DNA of 64,000 bases from an uncultured bacterium (GCA_949296355.1 CASFPS010000003.1:69770-133769), one strand, 5' to 3'. Shown: positions 26,771 through 35,412, counted from the first letter of the stretch. A program made the numbers and translations. Notes: generated by a model not told the origin, from the letters alone.

Positions 26771-27520
26771 ATGCAGATTAGTATTAACAAAACAAACCCC
26801 TCATTCTGTTCCAACGGAAGATTTTATGAATCTAACGGAGATTCTTTTGGCTGTAACAGCTGGCTGTTCAGGGAAGATTTGGATTGGAAAAAAACTGCCG
26901 GATACGAAGCCGAACTATTCAGAGACAAAGATAAGGTAAATATAGAAATGTACGCTGCTTCAGACGGTTCGGAAGGGTACACCAAAATGATTTCTCTATA
27001 CGAACATTTTGGAGAAGATAATCCGGAAGCGGCAGCAAAATTTTTCCCGATAATGGCGTACGATATTGATGATGAGATTCTGAGAGCTGCAAGAAGCGGG
27101 CTTCTCAAAACCTGCCTTGCAGACAGAATGAATATGCAGATGTATTGCAAAAATTATGAAGATTATTTTGAGCCGACAGATAAAAAGCTGGATATTATGG
27201 ATGATATTAAGCTGCAGTCGGAAAAGACCCTGAAAGTCAAAGATAAACTCACTTCTAATATAAAGTTCATCAAAGGAGATATGTTTCAAAAAATTAAAGA
27301 ACTCAAGGATGAATCGAACACAATATTAATGTGCAGAAACATTCTGGGATATTTTTTGAATGATAAAATTGAAGAGTTTATAAAATCAGCTTCGGAAGTG
27401 CTAAAACGAAACAGTCTGTTTGAAATCGGAGATCATGATGTCAAATTCTTTGATATAAATTCCTGTATGGAAAGCTATGGATTTAAAAGGGTTTTGAAGA
27501 ACGTTTACAAGAAGCTCTGA
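26771..27520 (+). CDS. CheR-like SAM-dependent methyltransferase with lineage-type N-terminus
   Basis: 249 residues. SWLFREDLDWKKTAGYEAEL, then IEMYAASDGSEGYTKMISLY, IMAYDIDDEILRAARSGLL and ILMCRNILGYFLNDKIEEFI follow the layout of chemotaxis methyltransferase CheR: FxRD start, S-G-E SAM loop, D-I-D ribose site, CRN strand. The usual N-terminal regulatory helical domain is missing, replaced by MQISINKTNPSFCSNGRFYE. It has no che neighbours. The target could therefore be something other than a chemoreceptor. AAGG lies upstream. The last 38 bp overlap the convergent HNH-like gene. Confidence 0.7.
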   Translation: MQISINKTNPSFCSNGRFYESNGDSFGCNSWLFREDLDWKKTAGYEAELFRDKDKVNIEMYAASDGSEGYTKMISLYEHFGEDNPEAAAKFFPIMAYDIDDEILRAARSGLLKTCLADRMNMQMYCKNYEDYFEPTDKKLDIMDDIKLQSEKTLKVKDKLTSNIKFIKGDMFQKIKELKDESNTILMCRNILGYFLNDKIEEFIKSASEVLKRNSLFEIGDHDVKFFDINSCMESYGFKRVLKNVYKKL

Positions 27521-28601
27521 GCCTTTTTTTACTGTAGTAATCTTTTTCTTTCCTTTCAGCCTCTATAGCGGTATACTTATATTTTGATAAATCCAGTTTA
27601 ATTTTCCCCTGAGATTCTTCTCCAAGCTTCTTCTGAATCTTATAAGGATACGTTTCGTTTCCTCTAAGCTGTCCTTTGTGTATGAGGTCAATAACCTGTT
27701 CAATATATGCCTGACACCTTTTCGGTACAGACGGATACATTTCGATAAATTTTGGAAGCGGCATGTTTGAGCGCATACTGTTTGCGCCTGCAGATGCAAG
27801 AAGGAAATTTCCGATAGTATTTTCGCCTTCAAGCGAATTTGGCTGAATATGCTCTATTGTTGCAATCGACGGACGCAAAAGTCTTTTTGCAACCTCCTGT
27901 TGGGTTCTAACGGCATACTTTACAACAAAAGCATTTTCACTTGTTCCGGATGTCGGAAGATATACAGCACGGTCTTTAAGCTTCTCAAACACGGCAGTTT
28001 CATTATCTGCAGGTTTTATGTCATCAAGAGAGGAGAGAAGAATTTTTCTTTTAAATGTATCTTCCTTCTTGTTTTCCAGAATAACCTGCCTGCAGCGGGT
28101 TGTTTTGGCATGAACCGCAAGCGCATTTTCCGGAGAGAGCTTAAGTGAAATTTTATCAACATCATCAAGAACATTAAATTCTTCAAGCTTAAGTTTGACA
28201 ATTGCTTCTTCATACCAGAGTTGCAAACACTCGGGAAGAGTTTTTTCCGGTGAAATTTTGGATATATCAAGAAAGCGTCTGAACATCTTTTTCTCTGTTT
28301 CCTGCATAAAACGGGTATACTTAGAAAGAACTTTTACTACATCTTTTACGTTTTTGCATCTATCAAGGCGTTTTTCTATTCTTGCAATATCACTTCCGGA
28401 AATCATTTCCACGCCAAAATACGGGCATTTGAGTCCTTTCAATTTCTTTAGCGGGTTTCCTGCAGAAGTATTTGCCTCAAAGGTCAGAGATTTTATAAAA
28501 CTATCCGAAACATAATCCGCTGAAAAAGAAGTTTTTCGCAAATCCTTCCGGGTTAGCGGGTTAAAAACTACAGTATTGTTGTATAAAGGCAAAATCCGCA
28601 C
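27483..28601 (-). CDS. HNH-nuclease-like protein with lineage-type N-terminus
   Basis: 372 residues, start GTG 28601 with AAGGA 10 nt upstream. The C-terminal half holds ATIEHIQPNSLEGENTIGNF followed by LLASAGANSMRSNMPLPKF, which fits the HNH pattern (EHI-x-P, then N-x-x-L, then N-x-x-R). The earlier CPYFGVEM takes the place of the first zinc knuckle but has one Cys only. The N-terminus (MRILPLYNNTVVFNPLTRKD, then SFSADYVSDS and LTFEAN) carries repeated F-x-[AS]-[ND] elements. Whether it acts on host, phage or own DNA is unknown. It is not near restriction genes. Family call tentative but motif-supported. Confidence 0.6.
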   Translation of the reverse strand: MRILPLYNNTVVFNPLTRKDLRKTSFSADYVSDSFIKSLTFEANTSAGNPLKKLKGLKCPYFGVEMISGSDIARIEKRLDRCKNVKDVVKVLSKYTRFMQETEKKMFRRFLDISKISPEKTLPECLQLWYEEAIVKLKLEEFNVLDDVDKISLKLSPENALAVHAKTTRCRQVILENKKEDTFKRKILLSSLDDIKPADNETAVFEKLKDRAVYLPTSGTSENAFVVKYAVRTQQEVAKRLLRPSIATIEHIQPNSLEGENTIGNFLLASAGANSMRSNMPLPKFIEMYPSVPKRCQAYIEQVIDLIHKGQLRGNETYPYKIQKKLGEESQGKIKLDLSKYKYTAIEAERKEKDYYSKKRLRASCKRSSKPF

Positions 28602-28655
28602 TGCTTACACATCCTTGATTTAATCATACCAGAGTTTTCAAAGCAGCGCAATAAT

Positions 28656-29603
28656 CTACTTTACCCAGCAGGCGGAAAAATGATTTGACCCGCGTTTTGT
28701 AAGCGCAGGAGCTTCCTTATCACAAACCTCCGGATTACAAATATCACACCGCGGATGAAATTTGCAGCCGGAAATCTCCTCCTGAATTGCCGGAGGCGCC
28801 CCTTCAATTGTTCTGAGTTTCAAAGCCGGATTTGTTGTCGGAAGAGAATTCAAAAGGGCAATTGAGTACGGATGAAGCGGTTTTTTGAAAAATTCTCTTG
28901 CCGGAGCTTCCTCAACAATATGACCGGAATACATTACCGAAACGCTGTCCGCGTAGTTACTTACAAGCGCAAGGTCGTGCGAGATTAACAAAATAGTTGT
29001 GCCATACTCTTTTTTTATCTCACCGAGCAAATCCATAATCTGCTTCTGTATTGTAACGTCAAGCGCGGTTGTCGGCTCATCTGCAATAATCAGCTCTGCC
29101 CTGCATGCCAGCGCCATTGCTATAATAATTCTCTGCTTCATTCCGCCTGAAAACTCGTGCGGATAAAAGTTTAATTTATTATCAATATCCGGAATGCTTA
29201 CAAGATTCATAACTTCTTTTGCTTTTCTTAAAGCCTGCCTCTCTGAAACCTTATTGTGTGCACGTATTGCTTCGACAAGCTGGTTTCCTATTGTATAAAG
29301 CGGATTGAGCGAAGTCATCGGGTCTTGCGGAATAAGTGCAATCTTATTCCCCCTCAAATCCCTCATTTTTCTTTCTTTGTATTCAAGCAAATTTTCGCCG
29401 TCAAAATAAATGCTTCCGCTTTTAATACTTGCTCCCTTCGGAAGCAGCCGCATTACAGACATTGCTGTCATGCTCTTGCCGCATCCGGATTCTCCGACAA
29501 GAGCGTGCATTGTACCGCGCTTTAAAGTCAAATTCACATCATAAAGCGCCTGATATTTATCAAAAAACAAATTCAAATATCTTATCTCTAAAATATTTTC
29601 CAT
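28656..29603 (-). CDS. Oligopeptide/dipeptide ABC transporter ATP-binding protein (DppD/OppD type)
   Basis: 315 residues. Walker A GESGCGKSMTAMSVMRLL, Q-loop ALIPQDPMTSLNPLYTIGNQ, signature EFSGGMKQRIIIAMAL, Walker B LIIADEPTTALDVTIQKQIM, H-loop LLISHDLALV. The C-terminal oligopeptide-transporter extension (SIALLNSLPTTNP, CKFHPRCDICNPEVCDKEAP with four Cys) identifies the Opp/Dpp ATPases. No permease or binding-protein genes are adjacent, so the rest of the transporter is elsewhere. Confidence 0.93.
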   Translation of the reverse strand: MENILEIRYLNLFFDKYQALYDVNLTLKRGTMHALVGESGCGKSMTAMSVMRLLPKGASIKSGSIYFDGENLLEYKERKMRDLRGNKIALIPQDPMTSLNPLYTIGNQLVEAIRAHNKVSERQALRKAKEVMNLVSIPDIDNKLNFYPHEFSGGMKQRIIIAMALACRAELIIADEPTTALDVTIQKQIMDLLGEIKKEYGTTILLISHDLALVSNYADSVSVMYSGHIVEEAPAREFFKKPLHPYSIALLNSLPTTNPALKLRTIEGAPPAIQEEISGCKFHPRCDICNPEVCDKEAPALTKRGSNHFSACWVK

Positions 29604-29685
29604 AAAATTATTTTAAAACGCATTCTGCCAAAATGGAATCAGTAAACAAGATGATTGCTTAATTTCTTATTATGCTTCAACTCTG

Positions 29686-30504
29686 TTAAAGACTCATATA
29701 ATAATCTTTCAAAAGCTTTGCATCCTCTTCAATGTTCGGGCTTTCGCAAACAACCGCCCCTTTTACATCAAACTTCTTAAACGCTTTGAGCAAATCTTTG
29801 TAATTAAAATCCGATTCTTCAAGGTTTAAGTGTTTTTTCTCGCCCTTAGCTCCGTACTCTATCCCCGCAATATGTGCGTGAAAATTATCCAGAGCAATTT
29901 GTCCTAATTCTTTTCCAATCTTTTCAAAAATTGCGCAAAATTCGTCATAAGTGTTTGAAATTCCGTTGTATCTGGCATGGAGATGCGAAAAATCCACACA
30001 CGGAAGAACTGTTTCAAACTCTTTTGAAAGTCTTATAATTTCCTCTAAATCACCCCACTGGGTAGCTTTACCGGTTGTTTCCGGTCTTATCCAGATTCTG
30101 TTTCCGGCTTTATCAAGAGTATCTGTTATAATTTTTATCTTTGATTTTATATTGTTATAAACGAGTTCCGCATCTTGCCCCAGATAATATCCGGCATGGA
30201 AAGTTATGCTGAATCCGCCCAGAGAATTTGCAGTCTCTGCAGTTTCTATAATCCTCTGAACGCTTGCTTCCAGCTTATCTTCTTCTCTTGCATTAAGATT
30301 TACATAAAAAGGAGCATGCGCTGTAATCACCTTATCAGTTGCGCCTACAACTTCACGGCTTTTATCACTTATTCTAACCCCTCTTACAAATTCAAGTTCA
30401 AGCCCGTCAAGGTTCATGCTGTCAAGGATTTTAAACCCTTCCTCATAGCCTTTATTACCGGCTCTTAAAGGAACTCCCGCTGTTAAAAAATTTAATTTAT
30501 CCAT
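29686..30504 (-). CDS. Endonuclease IV-like TIM-barrel protein (AP endonuclease family 2)
   Basis: 272 residues. ITAHAPFYVNLNA, FSITFHAGYYLGQDAELVYN, RPETTGKATQWGDLEEIIRL, VLPCVDFSHLHARYNGISNT and FHAHIAGIEYGAKGEKKHLN provide the His, Glu and Asp ligands of the trinuclear zinc site of endonuclease IV. These enzymes cut 5' of abasic sites in base-excision repair. The protein is of the shorter archaeal/Thermotoga-like type. It stands alone before a 680-bp repeat region. A xylose-isomerase-like sugar epimerase is the alternative but lacks these motifs. Confidence 0.8.
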   Translation of the reverse strand: MDKLNFLTAGVPLRAGNKGYEEGFKILDSMNLDGLELEFVRGVRISDKSREVVGATDKVITAHAPFYVNLNAREEDKLEASVQRIIETAETANSLGGFSITFHAGYYLGQDAELVYNNIKSKIKIITDTLDKAGNRIWIRPETTGKATQWGDLEEIIRLSKEFETVLPCVDFSHLHARYNGISNTYDEFCAIFEKIGKELGQIALDNFHAHIAGIEYGAKGEKKHLNLEESDFNYKDLLKAFKKFDVKGAVVCESPNIEEDAKLLKDYYMSL

Positions 30505-30540
30505 TTTATACTCCTGATTGTTTTTTGATGTTTCTGTCGG

Positions 30541-31165
30541 GCTAAAGCCCTTTTAGTGAATAGTGAAGAGTGATTAGTGAATAGAATTTATTCTGTCATT
30601 GCGAGAAAATCTTTGATTTTCGCGGCAATCCATCTTTATTCTGGATTGCTTCGGGCTGAATGGCTGCTCCCTCGCAATGACGCCAGACTTGTAGGCTTAC
30701 CTCCCAATGTGCCGTCATTCAGAGGGCGTTAGCCCGAAGAATCTCTATAACTTTTGTAAAAATTTTCTATTCACTATTCACTCCTCACTATTCACCAGCA
30801 AAAGTGATTCTTCGCCCCTGAATTGCTGTCGGGCTCTGAATGACGCCAAGCTTGTAGTCTCACCTGACAACCCAAATACATTTACCCCTGCTGTCATTGC
30901 GAGGCGCGTGAGCGCCGTGGCAATCCATTTTTATTTAGTTTTTGTCAAGCTAAAGCCCGACCTATTTACTTTTTCATTCCGGTGGGAACGCTGACGCTTT
31001 TCCCACCCTACATTACTATATTTCTGGTACGTCATTGCGAGGGAACTGCTAAAACAGCCCGAAGCAATCTTAAACATATTCGACAATTGAATAGTTATTG
31101 TTGGGTTTCACCCAACCTACATTTCTCAGTCACTCAGTCACTTAATCACTTAGTCACCTACCTAA
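30541..31165. repeat. Mosaic of intergenic repeats (680-bp gene-free stretch)
   Basis: 30505-31184 holds no gene. It is built from GTGAATAGTGA-type heptad repeats (30557-30584 and inverted near 30770-30795), several ATTGC...GCAAT hairpins (30598-30632, 30642-30681, 30895-30926, 31032-31069), an ATTCAGAGGG...GAAGAAT hairpin (30717-30744), GGTGGGAACGCTGACGCTTT near 30981-31000, an inverted TTGGGTTTCACCCAA hairpin (31100-31114) and inverted octads (31126-31158). Composition is more GC-rich than the coding flanks. Confidence 0.85.
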
Positions 31166-31184
31166 TTCATTCCCTCCCCCTAAA

Positions 31185-32126
31185 TTACCTGAACTCCTCT
31201 CCGATTTTCGGGTTCACAATTCTCAAAAAGTCTTTGCTGTCGCCCATAAAGAAGCTTCCGAACTGCATAACCGTCGGAGAAATAAGCCCTTTTGACGTTG
31301 CAATAAAGAATTTATCATCTTCAATTTTGGCGACAGTTCCGGCAGGATGAGGAACACAGAAAGCGTCGGACGCGACTTCTACCTTCATAATCTTCATCAT
31401 ATTGCCTCTAAATGTTGTACTTGCAAGTATGAAAGGATTTAGAGCCCTGACAAAGCGCTCGATTTCTTCCGCAGTCTTGTTGTAATTTATAAATACATCT
31501 TTCTCACTCAGACCTTTTCCGGAGATAAAATCACCGGCAGGCTGCTTAATTCTCGGAAGAGGCTGGTTTTCGTACGCTCTTAAAACCTGAAGCAAAAGCT
31601 CAATACCCAGAACGTTAAGTTCGTTGAAAATCGTTCCCATTGTTGCTTTTGAATGTATATGATAAGGTTTTTGCGCAATAATATCTCCCGTATCAAAACT
31701 TTCGTCCATAAAATGAATAGTAACGCCGGTTTCCGTCTCTCCGTTCATAATCACTCTTGAATACGGATTTCCGCCTCTGTATTTGGGAAGCATTGAAGGA
31801 TGGACATTCAAAAACCCGTCTTTTACAGATTCCAGAAGTATTTTCGGAATTTTGTAATTGAATGAGCAGACAACCGCCGCATCAATATTTAAACTTCTGA
31901 CTTTTTCGATTAACTGCGGTTCGTCAAGTTCATCATAATCAATGTAATTCAATCTTCTTGAGAGGACAAAATTTTTGAAATCATAATACATATTATGGTC
32001 TTTTTTGGGTCCCATAACCCCTACTATATTCACTCCTGCCATCAAAAGACCGTCAAGCCCGATATATGCCATATCCGGAATCCCGACAAAAAGTATTCTT
32101 TTTTTGAACAGAGTTCTGTTAAACAT
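31185..32126 (-). CDS. Formyltransferase of the methionyl-tRNA formyltransferase family
   Basis: 313 residues. The N-terminal hydrolase/transferase fold carries GFLNVHPSMLPKYRGGNPYS and TGVTIHFMDESFDTGDIIAQ, giving the catalytic Asn-His-Asp set (N and H in FLNVHPS, D in DTGDI). The C-terminal OB-like domain (EEIERFVRALNPFILASTTF) is present as in Fmt. It could be the genome's Fmt or a formyltransferase acting on a nucleotide-sugar amine, as in glycan pathways; length matches Fmt. It overlaps the C_GCAxxG_C_C gene by one base (TAATG). Confidence 0.75.
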   Translation of the reverse strand: MFNRTLFKKRILFVGIPDMAYIGLDGLLMAGVNIVGVMGPKKDHNMYYDFKNFVLSRRLNYIDYDELDEPQLIEKVRSLNIDAAVVCSFNYKIPKILLESVKDGFLNVHPSMLPKYRGGNPYSRVIMNGETETGVTIHFMDESFDTGDIIAQKPYHIHSKATMGTIFNELNVLGIELLLQVLRAYENQPLPRIKQPAGDFISGKGLSEKDVFINYNKTAEEIERFVRALNPFILASTTFRGNMMKIMKVEVASDAFCVPHPAGTVAKIEDDKFFIATSKGLISPTVMQFGSFFMGDSKDFLRIVNPKIGEEFR

Positions 32127-32521
32127 TAAACCTTAACCTTAATAATCTCATCCAGAATTTTTGAACAATCGTTAACCATGTTTGTGCAGTGTGCTTTTCT
32201 TTCAGGCGAAGCCATATCCATGCCTGCAGTCAAAACCCTGCAGCAGGTTGCTTTATGACTTTTCTTAAATTCTTCAATAAATTGTTTTGCAAGTGCTCTT
32301 GCTCTGGCTTCGTTTCCGTTTTTATTATCTCTTCCGTAAAGCCAGCCGATTACTATTTGTGAAGCTGCAATCGCGCCGCAAAGACAGCCTGAGCCCATAC
32401 CGCCGGAAAAAGCCGTCGCAACCGGTAAAAGTTCTTCCGGAACAAGTCCTTTTTCAATTGCTTCTTTTACCACACTCTCAGCGCAGGAATACCCGCTGTT
32501 AAAATACTCTGCTGCTTTCAT
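32126..32521 (-). CDS. C_GCAxxG_C_C family redox-type protein
   Basis: 131 residues. FNSGYSCAESVVKEAIEKG, then FSGGMGSGCLCGAIAASQIV and a C-terminal ATCC...HCTNMVNDCSKIL spacing of cysteines define the C_GCAxxG_C_C family (also called split-Soret-like). The conserved cysteines suggest a metal or disulfide role, but the function is unproven. AGAGGA lies upstream. It is coupled to the formyltransferase gene. Confidence 0.85.
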   Translation of the reverse strand: MKAAEYFNSGYSCAESVVKEAIEKGLVPEELLPVATAFSGGMGSGCLCGAIAASQIVIGWLYGRDNKNGNEARARALAKQFIEEFKKSHKATCCRVLTAGMDMASPERKAHCTNMVNDCSKILDEIIKVKV

Positions 32522-32613
32522 ACCATTAAATCCTCTTTGATATATATATTACCATCAAACAGGTTTTTATACCAGAGGCAAGAAATGTATCAAATTAGTT
32601 TCCGGCTTTATAT

Positions 32614-32623
32614 GTGTTATACT
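32614..32623 (+). promoter_or_regulatory. Extended -10 promoter giving a leaderless ribD mRNA
   Basis: TGTGTTATACT provides an extended -10 (TG-T-TATACT, hexamer 32618-32623). The ATG follows after 6 nt, so transcription should start on or next to the start codon. Confidence 0.6.
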
Positions 32624-32629
32624 AAAACT

Positions 32630-33643
32630 ATGCAAAATCCTGATGAAAAATACATGCGTATGTGCTTTGAACTTGCAAAACAAGCTTCCGGCAAGGTTGC
32701 GCCGAACCCTATGGTCGGATGTGTTGTTCTGGACAAAAACGGGAAAATAATATCAAAAGGATACCACGAAAAATACGGTCAAAACCACGCAGAGCGCAAT
32801 GCGCTTTTGAAACTTAAAAACAACGAGGCAGAAGGCGGAACAATCTACGTAAACCTTGAGCCGTGTTCACATTACGGAAAAACCCCTCCCTGTGTTGACC
32901 TGGTAATAGAACACAAGCCGAAACGCGTCGTTATCGGTATGAAAGACGTAAACCCCGAAGTCAACGGAATTTCCAAACTCAAAGCCGCAGGAATTGAGGT
33001 AGACTTTGTTCTGGAAGAAGAGGCGCAATTCCTCAACCGCAGATTTATTAAAACAATGACCCAAAAACTTCCGTATGTTGTTCTGAAGACTGCAGCAACA
33101 ATGGACGGAAAAATAGCTGCCAAAACCGGTTCTTCAAAATGGATTACATCTGAAAAATCAAGAGAACTTGTATACACAATGAGAAAAGAATTTGACTGCA
33201 TTATGACAAGCTCAAATACGGTAATTGCCGATAATCCCTCTATGAGTCAAACTAGGTGGAGATGTGTTCTTGACAAAAATTTGAGGACAGATAAATCCGC
33301 AAAAATTTACCGGAACAACACTTATATTGCTTCTGAGCAAAACACGCCGCTGAAAGACGGAGAGCTTGATTTGGAAGCGGTTTTAAAAGAACTGTACGCA
33401 CGCGGAATTTATTCGGTTTTTGTTGAATGCGGCGGAACACTTGCAGGAGCATTATTGAAAGCCGGCTTGATAGATGAAATTTATCAGTTCATTGCCCCGA
33501 AAATATTGAATGACAACGAAGGCTTAAGCTGCTTTAACGGCGAAAACATAACAGAAATTTCACAGGCAAAAAGTCTGAAAATTTATGAGGTAAAGTATTT
33601 AGACCCTGATATTTTAATAAAATCAGTTTTTAGTTCATCTTAA
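32630..33643 (+). CDS. ribD: Riboflavin biosynthesis deaminase/reductase RibD
   Basis: About 337 residues from ATG 32630. The cytidine-deaminase-like domain carries NHAERNALLKLKN and NLEPCSHYGKTPPCVD (zinc ligands His, Cys, Cys, catalytic Glu). The reductase domain begins at VVLKTAATMDGKIAAKTGSS and closes with VECGGTLAGALLKAGLIDEI. It converts the GTP-cyclohydrolase II product in two steps to the ribitylamino-uracil phosphate. An upstream in-frame start would extend the protein over the promoter, so it was not used. There is no ribosome-binding site. No other rib genes are nearby. Its stop overlaps the convergent coiled-coil gene by 14 bp. Confidence 0.93.
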   Translation: MQNPDEKYMRMCFELAKQASGKVAPNPMVGCVVLDKNGKIISKGYHEKYGQNHAERNALLKLKNNEAEGGTIYVNLEPCSHYGKTPPCVDLVIEHKPKRVVIGMKDVNPEVNGISKLKAAGIEVDFVLEEEAQFLNRRFIKTMTQKLPYVVLKTAATMDGKIAAKTGSSKWITSEKSRELVYTMRKEFDCIMTSSNTVIADNPSMSQTRWRCVLDKNLRTDKSAKIYRNNTYIASEQNTPLKDGELDLEAVLKELYARGIYSVFVECGGTLAGALLKAGLIDEIYQFIAPKILNDNEGLSCFNGENITEISQAKSLKIYEVKYLDPDILIKSVFSSS

Positions 33644-34226
33644 AATCTTTTGCGTATTCAGGGCGCTGGTTTGCATAATTTCCCGGCTGCTCTTCGGATT
33701 CCATTCTTCTTCTCTCAAGCTGCACCTGACCGTTTTTAACAATTTCCTGAAGCTGGGCAAGGTTTTGTTCCAAATTAGTCAAAACCTGTTCTGCATAAAT
33801 ATTAGCGCCGTCTTTAATGCGTGTTGCTTCGTCAATAGCCTGAATTCTTAAATTCTCAGCCTCGTCTACAGCCTTACGCTTAATTTCTTCGCAATCAGCT
33901 ATAACCTGTTCTTTAATTTTTTCAGCTTCTCTTTGCACAGCTCTCAATAAATCTGATTCGCTCAAAAGCCTGTTAGCTTCTGCCTGAGCGTCCGCAACAA
34001 CTTTTTCCGCTTTTTGCTGCGCTTCATACTGGAGTTCGTCTTTGCGTCTCAAAAGTGAGCGTGCTTCTTTAATCTCATCCGGAAGTTCAGAATACAACTT
34101 ATCCAAAATGTTTGTTACGGTTTCTTTTTTTACAATAGAAAAACCTAATAAAGGAAATCCTTTATTATCTAACGCTTCTTCCAGTTCGTTCATTAAACCG
34201 TATATAACATCTTGTTGTGAATTCAT
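33630..34226 (-). CDS. Coiled-coil protein of the DivIVA/V-ATPase-H-like type
   Basis: 198 residues. The N-terminal 50 (YGLMNELEEALDNKGFPLLG, FSIVKKETVTNILDKLYSEL, PDEIKEA) match a small family seen in Firmicutes, Chloroflexi and cyanobacteria as a DivIVA-adjacent or ATPase-like protein. A long coiled coil rich in Ala/Glu/Arg follows (EAQQKAEKVVADAQAEANRL to YAEQVLTNLEQNLAQLQEIV). It is probably a cytoskeletal or polarity scaffold. A TTGACT-18-TACAAT promoter lies at 34260-34289, and CGGAGC precedes the ATG. The next gene upstream shares its N-terminal domain. Confidence 0.7.
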   Translation of the reverse strand: MNSQQDVIYGLMNELEEALDNKGFPLLGFSIVKKETVTNILDKLYSELPDEIKEARSLLRRKDELQYEAQQKAEKVVADAQAEANRLLSESDLLRAVQREAEKIKEQVIADCEEIKRKAVDEAENLRIQAIDEATRIKDGANIYAEQVLTNLEQNLAQLQEIVKNGQVQLERRRMESEEQPGNYANQRPEYAKDFKMN

Positions 34227-34259
34227 TTTTTGCTCCGTTTCTTAATGATAGTCAACAAA

Positions 34260-34289
34260 ATTGTACAACAAGTGGTAAACAAAAGTCAA
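34260..34289 (-). promoter_or_regulatory. Promoter of the coiled-coil gene
   Basis: On the minus strand: -35 TTGACT (34284-34289), 18-bp spacer, -10 TACAAT (34260-34265). Confidence 0.6.
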
Positions 34290-34304
34290 CGCATGGTTTT
34301 AGTT

Positions 34305-34679
34305 TTAATGTCCTTCAAAATTCTGCTCTATCTTATTAATATCGCGTTCTATACTTAAAATAACCGAGCTCAGGAGTTTGTTCACCTCTGTTACATTAAC
34401 TACACAGAGACTCTTATCAAGAAAGAATTTTTTTGCCAATAATTTGGTTAAAAGCCCGTAACACATTACTGAATTGTATTGCTTAACATTTGTTTTGGTT
34501 TTAAGCATTTTTTTATATGAATCAGGCAATTTCGCATAAACACAACACAAAACATCATCAATCTTATTTTTTTTGATAAGTCTTATGCCGGCAAAAGAAA
34601 ATACATGATCAAAATTTATCACTTTTTGCAATTTTTTTAAATAATCTTTTGCTGCTAAAATATCTTCCATTTCTACCAT
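34305..34679 (-). CDS. Small protein sharing the N-terminal domain of the coiled-coil neighbour
   Basis: 124 residues. The segment FDHVFSFAGIRLIKKNKIDD, then VLCCVYAKLPDSYKKMLKTK, aligns by eye with KGFPLLGFSIVKKETVTNIL and DKLYSELPDEIKEARSLL of the next gene, suggesting a duplicated domain. The C-terminal half (AKKFFLDKSLCVVNVTEVNK) is short and has no coiled coil. GAGGG lies 8 nt before the ATG. Function is unknown; a partner or antagonist of the neighbour is an inference. Confidence 0.6.
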   Translation of the reverse strand: MVEMEDILAAKDYLKKLQKVINFDHVFSFAGIRLIKKNKIDDVLCCVYAKLPDSYKKMLKTKTNVKQYNSVMCYGLLTKLLAKKFFLDKSLCVVNVTEVNKLLSSVILSIERDINKIEQNFEGH

Positions 34680-34734
34680 ATTACAGCCCTCTTGTTACCA
34701 TTATAAATTAAATCTCTGAAAATAACAATATATG

Positions 34735-34743
34735 TGCTAAAAT
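34735..34743 (+). promoter_or_regulatory. Extended -10 promoter of rpe (leaderless)
   Basis: TG-C-TAAAAT (hexamer 34738-34743) lies 7 nt before the rpe ATG at 34751, with no ribosome-binding site. Confidence 0.5.
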
Positions 34744-34750
34744 ATAGTAT

Positions 34751-35398
34751 ATGAAAGAGATAATCATTTCACCGTCTATATTATCGGCAGATTTTGCGAA
34801 TCTGGCTAAAGAAGTAAACGCGGTAAAAGATGCCGGAGCAAAGTGGGTTCATATTGATGTTATGGACGGGCATTTTGTGCCTAATATCACTGTCGGAGTT
34901 CCGGTTGTTAAGTCACTGAGGCGGACTACAGAGCTGGTTTTGGATACCCATTTGATGATAGAAAACCCTGAAAAATACATTGAGCCGTTTGCACAAGCAG
35001 GTTCTGATATTCTGACTTTTCACTATGAAGCATGCAAAGATACCGGTCATGCGGCTGAAATTATTTCTCTTATCAAGAGTTTTGGGATAAATGCGGGAAT
35101 TTCAATCAAGCCTGCAACAGCGCCTGAAGCAATTTTTCCGCTTCTTAATATGGTTGACATGGTGCTTGTAATGACAGTAGAGCCGGGATTTGGCGGTCAG
35201 GAATTTATGCATGACTGCGCAATGAAAATTCCGGTTATCAAGGAAAATGCGCCGGAAAATCTAATTATTCAGGTTGACGGGGGAATTAATAATCTGACTG
35301 CCAAAATCTGTACATCGCTCGGAGCAAATTCTCTTGTTGCCGGAAGTTATATTTTTACCCAGCAGGATTACAAAAAAGCTATTCAGAGTCTGGTTTAA
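34751..35398 (+). CDS. rpe: Ribulose-phosphate 3-epimerase
   Basis: 215 residues. SPSILSADFANLAKEVNAVK, HIDVMDGHFVPNITVGVPVV, DTHLMIENPEKYI, VLVMTVEPGFGGQEFM and QVDGGINN are the complete set of Rpe motifs, with the two catalytic Asp (in IDVMDG and VDGGI) and metal-binding His residues. It interconverts ribulose-5-P and xylulose-5-P in the pentose phosphate pathway. It is followed 14 bp later by a 52-residue small gene and then a SIS-domain isomerase, suggesting a sugar-phosphate unit. Confidence 0.95.
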   Translation: MKEIIISPSILSADFANLAKEVNAVKDAGAKWVHIDVMDGHFVPNITVGVPVVKSLRRTTELVLDTHLMIENPEKYIEPFAQAGSDILTFHYEACKDTGHAAEIISLIKSFGINAGISIKPATAPEAIFPLLNMVDMVLVMTVEPGFGGQEFMHDCAMKIPVIKENAPENLIIQVDGGINNLTAKICTSLGANSLVAGSYIFTQQDYKKAIQSLV

Positions 35399-35412
35399 AA
35401 CGGGGAGAGGCA

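Noticed and set aside
29686..30504. Xylose isomerase-like sugar epimerase instead of endonuclease IV
   Set aside because: The metal-ligand blocks (HAPFYVNL, FHAGYYLG, CVDFSHLHAR) fit endonuclease IV better.
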